Source of the DNA: Lachnospiraceae bacterium 3-1
GTDB taxonomy: Bacteria; Bacillota; Clostridia; Lachnospirales; Lachnospiraceae
Assembly: GCA_000403255.2 (NCBI GenBank)
Contig: KE159593.1
Location: 423,712 to 487,711, forward strand
Direction of reading: 5' to 3'
Length of the DNA stretch: 64,000 bases
Shown here: piece by piece, positions 44,006-52,972 of the stretch
How positions within the stretch are numbered: the stretch's first letter is position 1
How the letters are laid out: each line of letters starts with the position of its first letter
Notes under the pieces: model-generated
Told to the model about the DNA's origin: nothing
What the model saw: only the letters and a program-made list of their open reading frames with translations
Databases searched by the model: none
Program-made: the position numbers and the translations under genes

Positions 44006-45030
44006 CTGGGAATATCGGCATCCAATCCGCTGTGGTAGGAAAGGTTCCCAAGATTTTTTAAAAACATATTCCAATTGGGAGAATTTTTCTGTCTCCTGGA
44101 ATCTGGAAGATCTGACTGAGGATAAACAAATTCCTGGTGAGATGTTCCAGATTTTTTTTGTGTGTCAGAATAAAGCAGTTGATTTAATTCTGACAAAATA
44201 TTGATATAGCTTTTTTGGGCATTCTGCATCAAGTCAAAAAAAGAATCATTGGAGGTAAAGGAGGCGTCCCAGGGATTTTTCCACGGTTGATGGAGTAAGT
44301 TTAAGGGGTCTGCGTGGATAAAAAAGGTGTCGCTTGGAATAAGGGTGGATAACAGGGTGTGGCCGAAAAACAGTTGTTCCAGTGTTCCGATTACAGCTTT
44401 TTTCTTTCCAGATGGGTCTCGTAGAAATTTTGTTCCCATTTGAATGGAGCCAATGGAAGTGCGGATGGTAATAGGCAGGATACCAAGCTGTGGGTAGGTG
44501 TTATGGTACGCGTAATGTAGAATTTTGACAATGGTGTGTTTTTGCAGCCTGCTCAGTGAGATGGTAGAATCCTGCCGGAAAGCTGAAGGGGAAAGCTGCT
44601 TGTAAAATTTAAGAAGCTTGGTGTCAATCTCTGTTTCCAGTCCCATATGTCTGCCATGGTATTGATTGTTTTTTTCCTGAAATTCTGTTTTCCAGTAAAC
44701 ATAAGGATGGCAGTGGGTATCCAGGGTATAGTGTCCAAGGAAGCCTGCCATGTAAGCATGTGCGATTTCCTGCTCCTTGGGGGTTTGGAATAATTTTCGG
44801 CTGTTAAGAAGATGACGGAGGAACTGATTTGTTTTTTCTGTATGCGCTACAGAGCCAATGTTATTTTTGTGAACAAGATAGGAGGGCAAAAAATAAAAAA
44901 ACAGATCGGGTCCCTGGAGACCTAAGGCGTAGGCAGTATGGCGCTTACATATGGTTCGTTTTAAGGGTGTGGAAGAAAAGTGTTTATAGGCATTTAGTCC
45001 AAATAAATAATGTGTGGTAAATCCGGGCAT
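44002..45030 (-). CDS. Zinc-dependent phospholipase C-like protein
   Basis: The ORF is open from 45099, but GGAG lies before the ATG at 45030 (MPGFTTHYLFGLNAY), where the family pattern begins. This gives 342 aa. The zinc-ligand residues are seen in HYLFG, GLQGPDLFFY, AHAYMAGFLGHYTLDTHCHP and HMGLETEID. It matches the PF00882-type domain found widely in Clostridia as cytoplasmic proteins without signal peptide, so the real substrate is uncertain. It is convergent with the dehydrogenase gene and overlaps it by four bases. Confidence 0.85.
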   Translation of the reverse strand: MPGFTTHYLFGLNAYKHFSSTPLKRTICKRHTAYALGLQGPDLFFYFLPSYLVHKNNIGSVAHTEKTNQFLRHLLNSRKLFQTPKEQEIAHAYMAGFLGHYTLDTHCHPYVYWKTEFQEKNNQYHGRHMGLETEIDTKLLKFYKQLSPSAFRQDSTISLSRLQKHTIVKILHYAYHNTYPQLGILPITIRTSIGSIQMGTKFLRDPSGKKKAVIGTLEQLFFGHTLLSTLIPSDTFFIHADPLNLLHQPWKNPWDASFTSNDSFFDLMQNAQKSYINILSELNQLLYSDTQKKSGTSHQEFVYPQSDLPDSRRQKNSPNWNMFLKNLGNLSYHSGLDADIPS

Positions 45031-45146
45031 ATTAATCTCCATTCCGCCGCAGCATATCATTTTTGAAATGAACGGCATAAATTTTTCAAACAAAATCATT
45101 TTACCATAAAAAGATGTGTTTTTTATAGTTAAATTGTAATAATTTA

Positions 45147-45175
45147 TTTACAAAAAAGTCATAATCCTGTACAAT
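45147..45175 (+). promoter_or_regulatory. Sigma-A-type promoter of glgCD
   Basis: TTTACA (45147-45152), 17-base spacer and TACAAT (45170-45175), 73 bases before the glgC start codon. Confidence 0.65.
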
Positions 45176-45247
45176 AATAACAATTGGAGCTGGGCATTTT
45201 GTATGTCTGGAACCAAAAATAATTATTAAAAGCAAAGGAGAGAGAAA

Positions 45248-46453
45248 ATGGGTAAAGAAATGATAGCTATGCTTCTTGCTGGTGGACAGGGGTCCCGTCT
45301 TTATGCGTTGACCCAGAAGCTGGCAAAACCTGCAGTTCCTTTCGGCGGGAAGTACCGTATAATTGATTTTCCGCTGTCGAACTGTGTGAACTCTGGGATC
45401 GATACGGTAGGTATTTTAACACAGTATCAGCCATTGGTTTTGAATGAGTATATTGGAAATGGGCAGCCATGGGATTTGGACCGTCTGTACGGCGGGGTGC
45501 ATGTGCTTCCGCCTTACCAGCAGGCGTCTGGTTCTGACTGGTATAAGGGTACCGCTAATGCAATTTATCAAAATCTTTCATTTATTGAGCGTTATGATCC
45601 GGAATATGTTATTATTCTTTCCGGCGACCAGATTTGTAAACAGGACTACAGTGATTTCCTTCGTTTTCATAAGGAAAAGGGTGCAGAGTTCTCGGTAGCT
45701 GTTATGGAAGTACCGTGGGAAGAAGCATCCCGGTTCGGACTTATGGTTGCAGATGAGAATGGTAGAATTACAGAATTCCAGGAGAAGCCCAAGGAGCCCA
45801 AATCAAATTTGGCATCCATGGGTATTTATATTTTTAACTGGGATATCCTGAAAAAATATCTGGAAGAGGATGAGGCAGATCCCGAATCTGAAAATGATTT
45901 TGGAAATAATATTATTCCAAATCTTTTAAAGGATGAAAGAAAAATGTATGCATACCGATTCAGCGGCTACTGGAAAGATGTAGGAACGATTTCTTCTTTG
46001 TGGGAAGCAAATATGGAAGTACTCGATCCGGAAAACAGCGGCATCAATTTATTTGATGAGAAGTGGAAAATTTACAGTCGAAACAGCGGTATGACCGGTC
46101 ACAAGATTAATGCAGGTGCACATGTAGAGAATTCCATGATTACAGATGGATGCAACATCTCTGGTGATATCAAGCATTCCATTCTGTTTGCAGGTGTTAA
46201 GGTAGAAGAAGGAGCAGAGGTAGAAGATGCTGTTGTTATGGGCAATAGTATTATCAAGGCAGGAGCTAAGGTAAAGCATTGCATTGTAGCAGAGAACGTA
46301 ATCATTGGGCAAAATGCCGTGGTAGGGCAGATGCCTGAAGGAGAAGATGCAGGCGTGGCAACTGTAGGGCCTGGTGTTTATGTAGGTGATAACGCTGTAA
46401 TCGGGCCAAATGCTATGGTCAATGATAATGTAAAGGACGGTGATAAACGATGA
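45248..46453 (+). CDS. glgC: Glucose-1-phosphate adenylyltransferase
   Basis: Makes ADP-glucose for glycogen synthesis. The nucleotidyl-transfer motif is [20 protein letters not shown], followed by the substrate region [15 protein letters not shown]. The sugar-phosphate site shows as [22 protein letters not shown]-terminal left-handed beta-helix is present (residues about 290-390). At 401 aa it has usual length. AGGAGAG precedes the ATG. Its stop overlaps glgD by four bases. Confidence 0.97.
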   Translation: MGKEMIAMLLAGGQGSRLYALTQKLAKPAVPFGGKYRIIDFPLSNCVNSGIDTVGILTQYQPLVLNEYIGNGQPWDLDRLYGGVHVLPPYQQASGSDWYKGTANAIYQNLSFIERYDPEYVIILSGDQICKQDYSDFLRFHKEKGAEFSVAVMEVPWEEASRFGLMVADENGRITEFQEKPKEPKSNLASMGIYIFNWDILKKYLEEDEADPESENDFGNNIIPNLLKDERKMYAYRFSGYWKDVGTISSLWEANMEVLDPENSGINLFDEKWKIYSRNSGMTGHKINAGAHVENSMITDGCNISGDIKHSILFAGVKVEEGAEVEDAVVMGNSIIKAGAKVKHCIVAENVIIGQNAVVGQMPEGEDAGVATVGPGVYVGDNAVIGPNAMVNDNVKDGDKR

Positions 46454-47595
46454 TGAATACCAGTAACACCAATGCGTTGGGTATTATTTTCCCGAATGCT
46501 TACGATGAACTTGTACCTGAACTGACCAGCGAGCGGCTGATGGCTTCTATTCCTTTTGCAGGCCGTTACCGCATGATTGACTTTGTACTTTCCAGTATGG
46601 CAAACTGCGGAATTGACAATGTTACCGTATTAGTCCGTGAAAATTATTTCTCATTGTTGGATCATTTGGGCTCCGGCCGTGAATGGGATTTGACACGTAA
46701 GAACGGCGGACTGAATATTTTCCCACCATTTGCCCAGAAGAATATGAGAGTTTATACTGGCAGAGTTGGTATGCTTGGCAGTATTCTGGGATTCTTGAAA
46801 TCGCAGAAAGAAAAATATGTAGTAATGTCTGATACGAACATTGCGTTTAATTTTGATTTTAAGGCATTGTTAGACACTCATATTGCGAGTGAGGCAGATA
46901 TTACAATTGCTTATACAAAAGAAGAACTTCCGGAAAGTATTATGAAAGCGGAAGAATGGAATAAAGGTAATTTTTATACACTGGATTTGGATGGCAGCCG
47001 TGTAAAGAGGATACATATCAATCCTCAGGAGCCGGGCGAGAAGAATTTCTCCATGAATGTATACGTGTTTGAGCGTGAACACTTGATTAATTTGGTAAAT
47101 GAAGCATTTATGGCTGGCGCCGTATATCTGGAGCGTGATATCTTAATGCCCCAGTTGGCCGAATTGAATGTGAATGCTTATGAATATACAGAATATGTAG
47201 CGCGTATTGGCAGTTTGAAAGAGTATTTTGATGAAAATATGAGGCTTTTGGAGAATGAAAATCTGTATGAGCTCTTTGGCAAAAGTCCAATTTACACCAA
47301 GATTCGTGACGATAACCCAACCCGTTATGTGAATGGCTCTTCTGCGAAGAATGTTATGGTAGCTGACGGTTGCGTCATTGAAGGTGAAATTGAAAACTGT
47401 ATTTTATTCCGTGGTGTGAAGATCGGCAAGGGCGCAAAGGTAAAGAATGCTATCTTAATGCAGGATACGGTAATTGAAGCAGATGTGAATGCAGAATATA
47501 TTATTACCGATAAGAAGGTGCAGATTTCAGCAGGTAAGGAAATCAAAGGGGCAGACACAAAGCCATTCTTTATTCGGAAGAAAGAAGTAGTATAA
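46450..47595 (+). CDS. glgD: GlgD, regulatory subunit of ADP-glucose pyrophosphorylase
   Basis: A 381-aa paralogue of GlgC. The loop that holds the catalytic GGxGxRL motif reads [20 protein letters not shown], so it is most likely inactive, but [20 protein letters not shown] is conserved. In Firmicutes GlgD forms a heterotetramer with GlgC and raises its activity. The beta-helix C-terminus is present ([16 protein letters not shown]). Co-translated with glgC. Confidence 0.95.
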   Translation: MMNTSNTNALGIIFPNAYDELVPELTSERLMASIPFAGRYRMIDFVLSSMANCGIDNVTVLVRENYFSLLDHLGSGREWDLTRKNGGLNIFPPFAQKNMRVYTGRVGMLGSILGFLKSQKEKYVVMSDTNIAFNFDFKALLDTHIASEADITIAYTKEELPESIMKAEEWNKGNFYTLDLDGSRVKRIHINPQEPGEKNFSMNVYVFEREHLINLVNEAFMAGAVYLERDILMPQLAELNVNAYEYTEYVARIGSLKEYFDENMRLLENENLYELFGKSPIYTKIRDDNPTRYVNGSSAKNVMVADGCVIEGEIENCILFRGVKIGKGAKVKNAILMQDTVIEADVNAEYIITDKKVQISAGKEIKGADTKPFFIRKKEVV

Positions 47596-47669
47596 TCTTT
47601 ACCATAAGGAGCCCAGGAATGCTTGGATAAGCCCTTCGCAATTGATTTTGATATGGCAGGAGACAGGAT

Positions 47670-50600
47670 ATGGATGGAAAAAAACCACAGAAAGATACAC
47701 TTATGAGAAATGGGAAGGTTCTCTCCACCGGGTCTTCCGCCAGCAAAGGAATTGCGCCAGGCAGAAGCAGCAGCTACGGACTGTCCCGTTTAATTCACCA
47801 ATATAAGGAAAAGGAACGTTTGGCTTATCACCAGATGGAAATCAATGGGACAATAGATTTGGTTCCGCTACTGTCGTTAAGCTACCATCAACTTCATGTG
47901 GAATTTAAAATCGGCAACAAAAAGAAATATGTGTTGAAGGATATTATGACCTTTGCAAATGCTATGGAGCGGAGAGAATCTATTTTCTATGGGAAAGAAT
48001 TAGAATTTTACCATATCCCAGAAGCATTTACACCCAGGGGCAGAAGACTTGCGGAGTTTTTGGCAAGGGAGGCCGAAAACAGGAATCGCAATAAACAGAC
48101 CTGGAGTTATTACAATAAGAATGACAACCGATATGTCCACATTCATAGCGGAAATATGGATGACTTTTTTCAGGCAGTAGGAACAGAAGAATTTCAGACA
48201 GAGCTGAACCACAGCTCCAGACGGCTCTGGCATATTTCAGAGGAACCGTACCAGCCCCTTTTGACGATTTGGGGGCATGAGGATGGAGCAGTATTAGAAC
48301 CCGAGGAAGTGTTTTATACCTTTGGAGGAAAATATGCATATCTCTGGAAGGATGGAACACTTTACCGGGCGTCTATGGAAAAAATACGGGAGATTCGTCC
48401 TTTCCTGGAATGGATCAGCAGCTACAAATATGAGGAATGCTTTGTTTCACGAGGGGAATTGCCTGGATTTTGCAGGGAACTCCTGCCGGCGCTTGAGCGG
48501 AACTACCGGGTAAAGAGACAGCAATTTCAGGAAAGTGAATATCTGCCGCCAGAACCAGAATATGAAATTTATTTGGATGCCCCAGACAGGCAGACCGTAA
48601 CCTGTGAAATGTTTGTTTGCTATGAAGAAGTAAAATATAATATTTTTGACAAGCCCCGTATGATTGAAAACAGAGACGAGCTTGCAGAGTTAAAGCAACG
48701 GGAAAAGGTTCGTGTTTGGTTTCAGAATATGGATGTTCAGAAAAAGCAAATGATACTTACAGGGGATGATGAAAAGCTGTATGTTTTGTTGACAGAGGGA
48801 TTGGATGAGCTGGCAAAGGTTGGAAAGATATATGTCAGCGATGCCTTGAAATCTATTCAGGTAAATCCTTCTCCTTCTGTTTCCGTGGGCGTTTCCTTGA
48901 AGGGAGATTTGTTAGAATTAACTTTAGAAAGTGAAGAGATGCCCTTGTCAGAACTGATCGAGATTCTTTCTTTATACCAGCGGAAACGAAAATTTTTCCG
49001 GTTAAAAAGCGGAGATTTCTTAAGTATGGAGGAAGATGGGCTTGCAGTTCTTTCCAGAATCCAGGAGGGGATTTTAGCTCCGGCTACTGGGTGGGAGCAG
49101 GGAAATCTTTTGATTCCTAAGTACCGGGCCTTGTATCTGGATGGGGAATTGAAAGACCGAAATCGTTTTCATGCAGTGAAAAACAGAGAATTTAAAGCAC
49201 TGGTACGGAACATGAAGACGGTAGAGGACAATGATTTTGAGGCGCCAAGGTCTCTGGAAAAGGTATTACGGGAGTATCAAAAACAGGGATTTTTATGGCT
49301 GAAAACCTTGTACGCCAATGGATTTGGCGGGATTCTGGCCGATGATATGGGCTTAGGAAAGACGTTGCAGATCATTGCGTTCCTGCTGTCGGAACAGGAG
49401 GAAATGGATTGGAGTGGGAAAGAAAGCCAGGAGGAAGAAAAGAAGGGCCGTAAATTTGCACTGATCGTTTGTCCGGCTTCCCTGGTCTATAACTGGAAAA
49501 ACGAAATTGAGCGGTTTGCGCCTAAGCTCCATGCAGTGACTGTAACAGGAAATGCTCCAGAGAGAAAGGAAATCATTGATTCTGCCAAGGAGCAGGATAT
49601 TCTTATTACCTCTTATGATTTGCTGCGCCGGGATGAAGATTTTTATGGGCAATACAGATTTTGCCATGAAATTATTGATGAAGCACAGTATATCAAAAAC
49701 CACAATACCAGGGCGGCGAAAGCAGTAAAGAATATTCAGGCAGGATTTAAAGTGGCATTGACAGGAACTCCAATTGAAAACAGGCTTAGTGAACTGTGGA
49801 GTATATTTGATTATTTGATGCCAGGATTTTTGTATCCTTATAGCCGTTTTCGGGAAGAGATAGAGATTCCGGTGGTAGTTGAGCAGGAGGAAGAGGCTTT
49901 TGAGCGCCTAAGGAAAATGATTCGGCCTTTTGTATTGCGGCGGTTGAAAAAGGATGTATTAAATGATTTACCCGACAAGCTGGAGGAAGCGGTATTTGCC
50001 CAGATGGAAGAAGAACAGGAAAAGTTGTATGCTGCTCACGTACAACGTATGAAGCTGATGTTAGATGGACAGTCAGAAGAGGAATTTGCCTCCCAGAAGA
50101 TACAGATATTGGCAGAGCTTACAAGGCTGCGCCAGCTCTGTTGTGATCCGTCATTGGTGTATAGAAATTATCAGGGAGAGTCAGCAAAAATGCTGATGTG
50201 CATGGATCTGATTAAGAATGCATTGGACGGCGGGCACAGAATTTTGCTATTTTCTCAGTTTACAACTATGTTGTCCATGCTGCAGGAAGCCATAGAGAAA
50301 GAAGGAATCCCCTTTTTAAGCCTTACCGGAGCTACCAAAAAAGAAAAGCGGGCAGAGCTGGTGGAGACCTTTCAAAAAGGGGAAGTTCCAGTATTTTGTA
50401 TTTCCTTAAAAGCCGGAGGAACCGGATTAAACTTAACAGCGGCAGATATTGTAATTCACTATGATCCCTGGTGGAATGTGGCGGTGCAGAATCAGGCAAC
50501 CGACCGGGCGCACAGGATTGGCCAGAAAAATCCTGTGACGGTGTATAAGCTCATCGCCAAAAATACCATTGAAGAAAAAATTCTGAAATTACAGGAAAAA

Positions 50601-50690
50601 AAGAGTGAGCTTGCAGAACATCTCCTTGGAAAAGAAGGATTTGAAAGCGTCAAATTTACCAAGGAAGAGATGTTGGAGCTTTTGGGATAA
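47670..50690 (+). CDS. SNF2-family helicase
   Basis: A 1006-aa DNA-dependent ATPase. The N-terminal half is the usual bacterial SNF2 accessory region. The motor has Walker A ADDMGLGKTLQIIAFL, the DEAQ box IIDEAQYIKN, the TGTPIENRLSELWSIF motif III region, LKAGGTGLNLTAADIV and the arginine motif ATDRAHRIGQ. Such proteins move on duplex DNA and probably displace bound proteins. GGAGACAGG precedes the ATG. A stem-loop follows. Confidence 0.95.
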   Translation: MDGKKPQKDTLMRNGKVLSTGSSASKGIAPGRSSSYGLSRLIHQYKEKERLAYHQMEINGTIDLVPLLSLSYHQLHVEFKIGNKKKYVLKDIMTFANAMERRESIFYGKELEFYHIPEAFTPRGRRLAEFLAREAENRNRNKQTWSYYNKNDNRYVHIHSGNMDDFFQAVGTEEFQTELNHSSRRLWHISEEPYQPLLTIWGHEDGAVLEPEEVFYTFGGKYAYLWKDGTLYRASMEKIREIRPFLEWISSYKYEECFVSRGELPGFCRELLPALERNYRVKRQQFQESEYLPPEPEYEIYLDAPDRQTVTCEMFVCYEEVKYNIFDKPRMIENRDELAELKQREKVRVWFQNMDVQKKQMILTGDDEKLYVLLTEGLDELAKVGKIYVSDALKSIQVNPSPSVSVGVSLKGDLLELTLESEEMPLSELIEILSLYQRKRKFFRLKSGDFLSMEEDGLAVLSRIQEGILAPATGWEQGNLLIPKYRALYLDGELKDRNRFHAVKNREFKALVRNMKTVEDNDFEAPRSLEKVLREYQKQGFLWLKTLYANGFGGILADDMGLGKTLQIIAFLLSEQEEMDWSGKESQEEEKKGRKFALIVCPASLVYNWKNEIERFAPKLHAVTVTGNAPERKEIIDSAKEQDILITSYDLLRRDEDFYGQYRFCHEIIDEAQYIKNHNTRAAKAVKNIQAGFKVALTGTPIENRLSELWSIFDYLMPGFLYPYSRFREEIEIPVVVEQEEEAFERLRKMIRPFVLRRLKKDVLNDLPDKLEEAVFAQMEEEQEKLYAAHVQRMKLMLDGQSEEEFASQKIQILAELTRLRQLCCDPSLVYRNYQGESAKMLMCMDLIKNALDGGHRILLFSQFTTMLSMLQEAIEKEGIPFLSLTGATKKEKRAELVETFQKGEVPVFCISLKAGGTGLNLTAADIVIHYDPWWNVAVQNQATDRAHRIGQKNPVTVYKLIAKNTIEEKILKLQEKKSELAEHLLGKEGFESVKFTKEEMLELLG

Positions 50691-50724
50691 GCTTTGCGGA
50701 CGCGTAAGGGTTGTCCCAACCCAT

Positions 50725-50770
50725 ATGGCTCTGGCGGTTTTATGATGGTACATAGAACCGCCAGAGCCAT
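50725..50770. terminator. Bidirectional hairpin between SNF2 and the sensor kinase
   Basis: A perfect 15-bp stem (50725-50739 with 50756-50770) and a 16-base loop lie between convergent genes. The right arm overlaps the kinase stop codon region. Followed by TAGTTTAAAA. Confidence 0.75.
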
Positions 50771-52053
50771 TAGTTTAAAATTACTGTAAAAGTAGCGCCT
50801 CCGCCAGGAGTATCTGAAGCATATAATTTTCCTTTGTGTATGGAAATGATTTCCTGGGCAATGCAAAGCCCAAGTCCAAAATGGGACTTATCCTTATGGG
50901 ATTTGTCACACCGATAGAAGCGGTCAAAAATCGCTTCTTTTTCTGTATCTGGAATGCCAATACCATTATCTGATACCTGGAGCATAAATTTGTCAGAGCT
51001 CGTTTTGAGGGAGAGAGTAATTTTTCCTCCTGGCGGAGTGTAGCTGAGAGCATTGTCCAGAAGTATGGATAGTACCTGCTCGATACGCTCCTTGTCACAA
51101 AGACAGGGAGATACCATTTCATCTGGTAAGGTAATGTCTATGGAAATGGATTTTTTCCGTACCAGAGGTTCAAATTTTTCATAGGCAGATAACAGCAATG
51201 TGTCCAATTCCACAGGGGTTCTATGGATGGCTAAGTGGGAACTGTCAGTGCTGGAAAGGGTCAGCATATCCTCAATCAGCCGCCCCATACGTTTTCCCTC
51301 TCTTTCTATGGTTGCAGAAAAATATGCTGCTTCTTCCTGGGACGCCTGCTTCATGGCGGAAAGACTGGAAAGCATAACCGTTAAAGGAGAACGAAGCTCA
51401 TGGGAAGCAGAGGCAATAAACTCTGCCTGCTTCTGTCGGCTGAGGATTAATGGTTGTATCATGCGCCAGGTAAAAAACCAGAAGAAGGTGAATAGTAAAA
51501 GGATACCAAAGGTATCTGCTGCGGCAAATAAAAGCCGTTGAAAGAGGATAGATTCAGATGGGCCCGACAGGGGATAAAGGACCGCAATATTTAGCACGCC
51601 ATTGTTTTTAGGAATCAATGCAGTTGCACCAAAATATTTTTCCTCTTGGATCGTTAGTTTAAATTCAGCATAGGTGGAAAGGATGTGATTGACAGAAAGA
51701 GATTCTTCTAAAATACCATAATCATTTTTGGCTTTTTCACGTGCCAGCATAAAATGCTCTTTCGTCAGGGAGTTAGGAGTTAAATCCTCAAAAATCAGTT
51801 GGGAGCCATTATCCCTGATATCAATTTCATACTGTGTATCTGTGCAGAACTGGGCAAGCCAGGTATAGGAAATAATTGTTTGGTTTTCCAGATGATTGAC
51901 CAGCATACTGATATTAATTTGAAAATCAGAAAAATAATTTTCCCAGGATTTCCGTTCCGAGACAGAAAGACAGAGTAAAGACATAAAAACCAGAATGATA
52001 CTGCTGACAAAAGTGCAGAAAAAAGTAAGCCGAATGTGAAGCTTTCCAATCAT
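50770..52053 (-). CDS. Sensor histidine kinase (OmpR-partner type)
   Basis: 427 aa with two membrane segments (TFFCTFVSSIILVFMSLLC and LLFAAADTFGILLLFTFFWF) around an outside loop of about 150 residues. The His box is ASHELRSPLTVMLSSL, the N-box is LLDNALSYTPPG, G1 is DNGIGIPDTEKE and G2 is FGLGLCIAQEI. It is downstream of the response regulator and divergent from an ABC transporter operon, which it probably controls. The signal is unknown. Confidence 0.95.
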   Translation of the reverse strand: MIGKLHIRLTFFCTFVSSIILVFMSLLCLSVSERKSWENYFSDFQINISMLVNHLENQTIISYTWLAQFCTDTQYEIDIRDNGSQLIFEDLTPNSLTKEHFMLAREKAKNDYGILEESLSVNHILSTYAEFKLTIQEEKYFGATALIPKNNGVLNIAVLYPLSGPSESILFQRLLFAAADTFGILLLFTFFWFFTWRMIQPLILSRQKQAEFIASASHELRSPLTVMLSSLSAMKQASQEEAAYFSATIEREGKRMGRLIEDMLTLSSTDSSHLAIHRTPVELDTLLLSAYEKFEPLVRKKSISIDITLPDEMVSPCLCDKERIEQVLSILLDNALSYTPPGGKITLSLKTSSDKFMLQVSDNGIGIPDTEKEAIFDRFYRCDKSHKDKSHFGLGLCIAQEIISIHKGKLYASDTPGGGATFTVILN

Positions 52054-52094
52054 TGTGAACCTCCCATAGATAGCCGATGAAATATAATGTAAAA

Positions 52095-52790
52095 TTAGTG
52101 GGCAGCAGGTGAGGCATTGGGAAGCTCAAGCTGGTAACCAATGCCCCGTATGGTTTTAAGCTGGAGAGCGCTTTTGACACTTTTCAGTCTGCGGCGTAAA
52201 AAATAAATATAATTGTCCAGGTTGCCATCCTCCACCTCTGCATCTGGTCCCCAGACCTTTGTTAGTAAAGACGCTCTGGGAATTGTCTGCCCTGGGTTTC
52301 TTAAGAAAAATTCCAGCAAATCCCCTTCTCTAGCGGAGAGAGAGCAGGAAGAATTGCTGCAGGAAAGCTTTTTCTGGCTGGTGTCATAAGAAATATCCCC
52401 CAATTCCAAGGGCTTGTTGCCTTCCCATTTGCTCGGGCGTCGCAAAATGCAGCGTATTCTGGCAAGGAGCTCCTCAAAATCAAAGGGCTTTACCAAATAG
52501 TCATCTGCTCCACAGTCCAGCCCGGTGATTTTGTCATTCAAAGCGCCAAGAGCAGTAAGAAAAATAATTGGTGTAGAAATATTCTTTTCCCTGGTGATTT
52601 TCAACACAGAGATTCCATCTAAAATGGGAAGCATCCGATCCAGCAAAATCAGGTCGTGGGATTGCTGTTCAATAAAGTACAGTCCTTCTTCCCCATCATA
52701 ACAGACATCTGTTTCGAAATGATTGCATTCTAGTTGGAATCGAAGGGTTTCTGCCAGTGATTTGTCATCTTCTATAATCAAAATTCGCAT
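52095..52790 (-). CDS. OmpR-family response regulator
   Basis: 231 aa from the ATG at 52790 (MRILIIEDDKS), with AGGAG six bases before it; the ORF is open from 52805. The receiver has the acidic pair IIEDD, the phospho-acceptor in LILLDRMLPILDG and the Lys in YLVKPFDFEEL. The C-terminal winged helix shows REGDLLEFFLRNPGQTIPRA and LDNYIYFLRRRLKS. Likely target is the repeat array at 52843-52895 just upstream. Confidence 0.95.
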   Translation of the reverse strand: MRILIIEDDKSLAETLRFQLECNHFETDVCYDGEEGLYFIEQQSHDLILLDRMLPILDGISVLKITREKNISTPIIFLTALGALNDKITGLDCGADDYLVKPFDFEELLARIRCILRRPSKWEGNKPLELGDISYDTSQKKLSCSNSSCSLSAREGDLLEFFLRNPGQTIPRASLLTKVWGPDAEVEDGNLDNYIYFLRRRLKSVKSALQLKTIRGIGYQLELPNASPAAH

Positions 52791-52842
52791 GATATTCTCC
52801 TTCAAATATATAAAACGTATTTTTTAATATTGTACCATAGAT

Positions 52843-52895
52843 ATCTCTAAATAATCTCTAAAAATTTCCAAGTAGTTTAGAGAAAGATTAGAGAT
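52843..52895. promoter_or_regulatory. Four-half-site operator between the two-component pair and the ABC operon
   Basis: Two 20-base arms face each other: 52843-52862 carries TCTCTAA twice, 11 bases apart, and 52876-52895 carries the reverse complement TTAGAGA twice, about 12 bases apart. OmpR-type regulators bind direct repeats with 10-12 base spacing, so this array could bind two dimers and serve both divergent genes. No other gene-size feature is present in 52806-52972. Confidence 0.7.
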
Positions 52896-52972
52896 TCCTG
52901 TGTTATGCTTTTTTCAGGTTCGCAAACGCCTAAATTACCTATCAATGAACAGGACGCAAGGAGGTAAGAAGA

